From: Omnitrophica bacterium RIFCSPLOWO2_12_FULL_50_11
Lineage (GTDB): Bacteria; Omnitrophota; Omnitrophia; Omnitrophales; Danuiimicrobiaceae
Reading direction: 5' to 3'
Length of the DNA stretch: 42,209 nucleotides
Assembly (NCBI GenBank): GCA_001804315.1
Contig: MHFT01000064.1
Location: 10,574-52,782 of the forward strand
Below, one piece after another: positions 19,301 to 22,300 of this stretch. How positions within the stretch are numbered: position 1 is the first letter of the stretch; each line of letters opens with the position of its first letter. The notes below the pieces were generated by a model, which did not search any database, had not been told where the DNA came from, and was given only the letters and a program-made list of their open reading frames with translations. The position numbers and the translations under genes are program-made.

Positions 19301-22300
19301 TGAGCCATACTACGGCGGGAGACAGGGCTGTCGTCCACATACTCTGCGGCAAAATTGAGGATCTGAGTCATCTGCTCATGATTGAGCTTAAGTGTCCCTG
19401 CAGTCAGCTGGGGTAAGAGATTAAACAATGCCGTATTAAAGACCCTGGGTAATTCTTCTCCAGATATCGATTCCATCCGAGTGATGGAATCGCCGAACCG
19501 GTCACCTCTTAGTGCCATGCCACGCGCGATCGCCACTGCATCCAGCGTATTGGCCGTCGTCCGGATCGTCACCCATTTCGTCGGTGAATTTGCATCCAAG
19601 TTTGGAATAACTTCATTGGCAATAATTCGTTCTATGTGGGTTCTCATTTCATCCAAGAGATTAATCAGGGGGTCACTCAGGTCATATAAATAAGGATGAT
19701 TGATATCCAGCGGACGATAAAAGGCCCCCATAAATAGAAGAGCTTGCGCCGTCCAAAATCCGTCACTCCAAAGCCTTTTGCCAAGACTGCCGTAATAAGC
19801 TTCTTCGTATCCGGCTTTGAAAACGTCCGCATTTTCAGGTTTTGATAAATCCACCGTCAGGCTGCCGTCTGGACGAAGCATGACCAAGTTCAAACACGGA
19901 TGCGGACGCATGAAATCCATCCCGTGCTGGAGAGCAGTGAGGGCACCCCTCGATATCTCCATACCTATGGGCACATCCTTTGAAGCCACATTGGCTAGGA
20001 CCAAACGTCTCGTCCATGCCATAAAACCGTCGATGCCCACGTGCACTTGTTTATGACGCCTTTCCAATTCATACCGACGCGACCTAAAAACCGGGGTCAG
20101 GAACTCTCTTGCGAGGGTACCCCGAAATCCATTTTTTTCACGGTTCTTGATCATGTCGATCACAGCGGTACGGGCATCCGTCACCGTAACGTGGCCGCCC
20201 TCTTTGACGAATTCAAGCTCATTCAAATGATCAGGATGGTAGGACGTCGTAACATCATATCCTGATCTATCAGCACCGCTGTCTTTGCTCAAAGCCCTCA
20301 GGATTTTTGTACCCGTCTCTCCGTCGAAACTGAGAAAGGCCCAGAGAATAAGTTCATTATGCATGCGTCGAACCTCTTCATCGGGATGAACGAACCGGTG
20401 GATGAGAAAGACGCCTGCTTTGTCGCGCACGGCCTTATCGTCGGAGAGAATAGCTTCGAAGTTTTTGATCATTTCCCTGAAATAAGCCAATCGCTTTTCG
20501 TCCCCCCGTGCCTTCAATCCCTCTTCCACCTTCGAGCGATAACCCTCATGATCATAATCCCACTTAGCCATCACTTTCTTGGCCTCGGCATCTTTCATAG
20601 CCTTCGTCGGTTCCTCGGCCGGCTGCTCTTGCACGTAGGGACCGATGGCTTCAGCAGCAGCATCCAGCCCCCAAACCGCGCTTGCCGTCAAACCGAGTCC
20701 TATGCCTGCCGTTTTCAAAAAGTCCCTCCGGTCCATTCGTACCTCGGAGCGGGAAGGCTGAGGGAGTCTTTTCTTGGGCCGCGAAGGCTTGCCGGGCGGT
20801 GTCACGAACAGACGGTAACGGTACGCGCCGATCGTCTCTTGCGACGTGAAACGCTGGACAGTGTCATCGTTGATCCAAACATTAACGTTATCGTCATTCG
20901 GATCATCCGAAATGTTCACATAACCTTGAGGGGTCAAGACAACGCGTTTCCCTCCTCGGTGTGCTTGGAGGAGTTGAAAAGCGGTGTTGGATCTGATCCG
21001 CTCGGGACGAAGACGCGCATTAGCTAGAACCAAGACACCTTCAGAACCTACCGGCTTCGGATCGTCAAATACAAAAGCATTTCTCTTCGCCAGGCTTGCC
21101 GTGATTTCATTCGCCTCCGAATCCCAATACACAGCGGTATCGGCATCATAGACGTCGCCGATATTCATCGAGCTGAATTGCATGATCTTAAAACCCTCGT
21201 GGCGCAACTGCCGCTCGCGATCGATCTCAAAATCCCTCAACGCCTTTAAGGTGAAGGAGACCTCGATAGGGGTGATGCCTTCCCGCGTGGGCGCGCCGAA
21301 GACAAGCGTGAAATCTCGGGCGACAAAGTTTTCTCCCTGATCCACTAGGTTCCCTTTTAACATCAGCATGCGTTTTGACGCATCGTACGCAAAGTCGGCT
21401 TTCGTAATCAGCGAGTTATGGTAATATCGGTCACCGGTCCAATACCCCGGTGTGATGAAACTTGTCCCCCACGTAATCGGTTTCCCTACGCCGTCATAGG
21501 CAACTGCCCGTACAAATCCATTCCCTTGGACGGAGATAATCTGCTCGTGCTGTCCTGACCGCGGATTCAAGAAGAACAGCTGGACCTCCGAGAAATGCTT
21601 GCTCCCGATTTGAATCATCGACTGGTCGAGTCCTGTGTCCGCCGCTCCTTGGATCTTCCACCAGCCATCGCGAGTCGTCACTTCTTGAACCCCTGTTCGG
21701 ACAAATGGGCTTTGCGTCTGCGCCCAGGCCTCGAATGGGACCGTCGCAATTGCAACCATGCCTGCGCTCACAGCTCTAAGAAAATCTCGGCGTGAAGTCC
21801 CCCCGATGAGCTCGGGTCCTGTACGGCTCGCCACGACGTCAGCAGCCTGGCGGATCTCCGAGCGGATAATGGATGAACTGGAACTGGGATGGGAAACAAT
21901 ACGTTGCAAGCGACGTAGCTTGGGGGTAGCTTCATCTGGAGATTGGGGTAGAGATGACAAACTGTTGCGCCTTCTTAAGCGTTTCCTTTCATCGGAAGTA
22001 GGTGTGCCGCGTTGTTTCACAACTTCCTCTGCAACAGCTTGGTGGAATTCTTGATCTTGATGTGGAAATAGTTCTTGGGAGACGTCTCTTGCTGCTGCTT
22101 TGAAGGCTTCAGGATCATCACCTCCTCGGATGCCACGGCTCGTTAATACAAGGTCGACGGCGAGGTGGTTTTGGGAGAGGTGATTCATGCGGGTAAAGAG
22201 GTCTCCCACGGACTCAGGCGTGAGATCGCTTGTTTGCCACAAACCTTTTAAGCCCTCATGAAAGAAGTTGAGCTTATCTGTGATTAAGGATTCGATCTTT

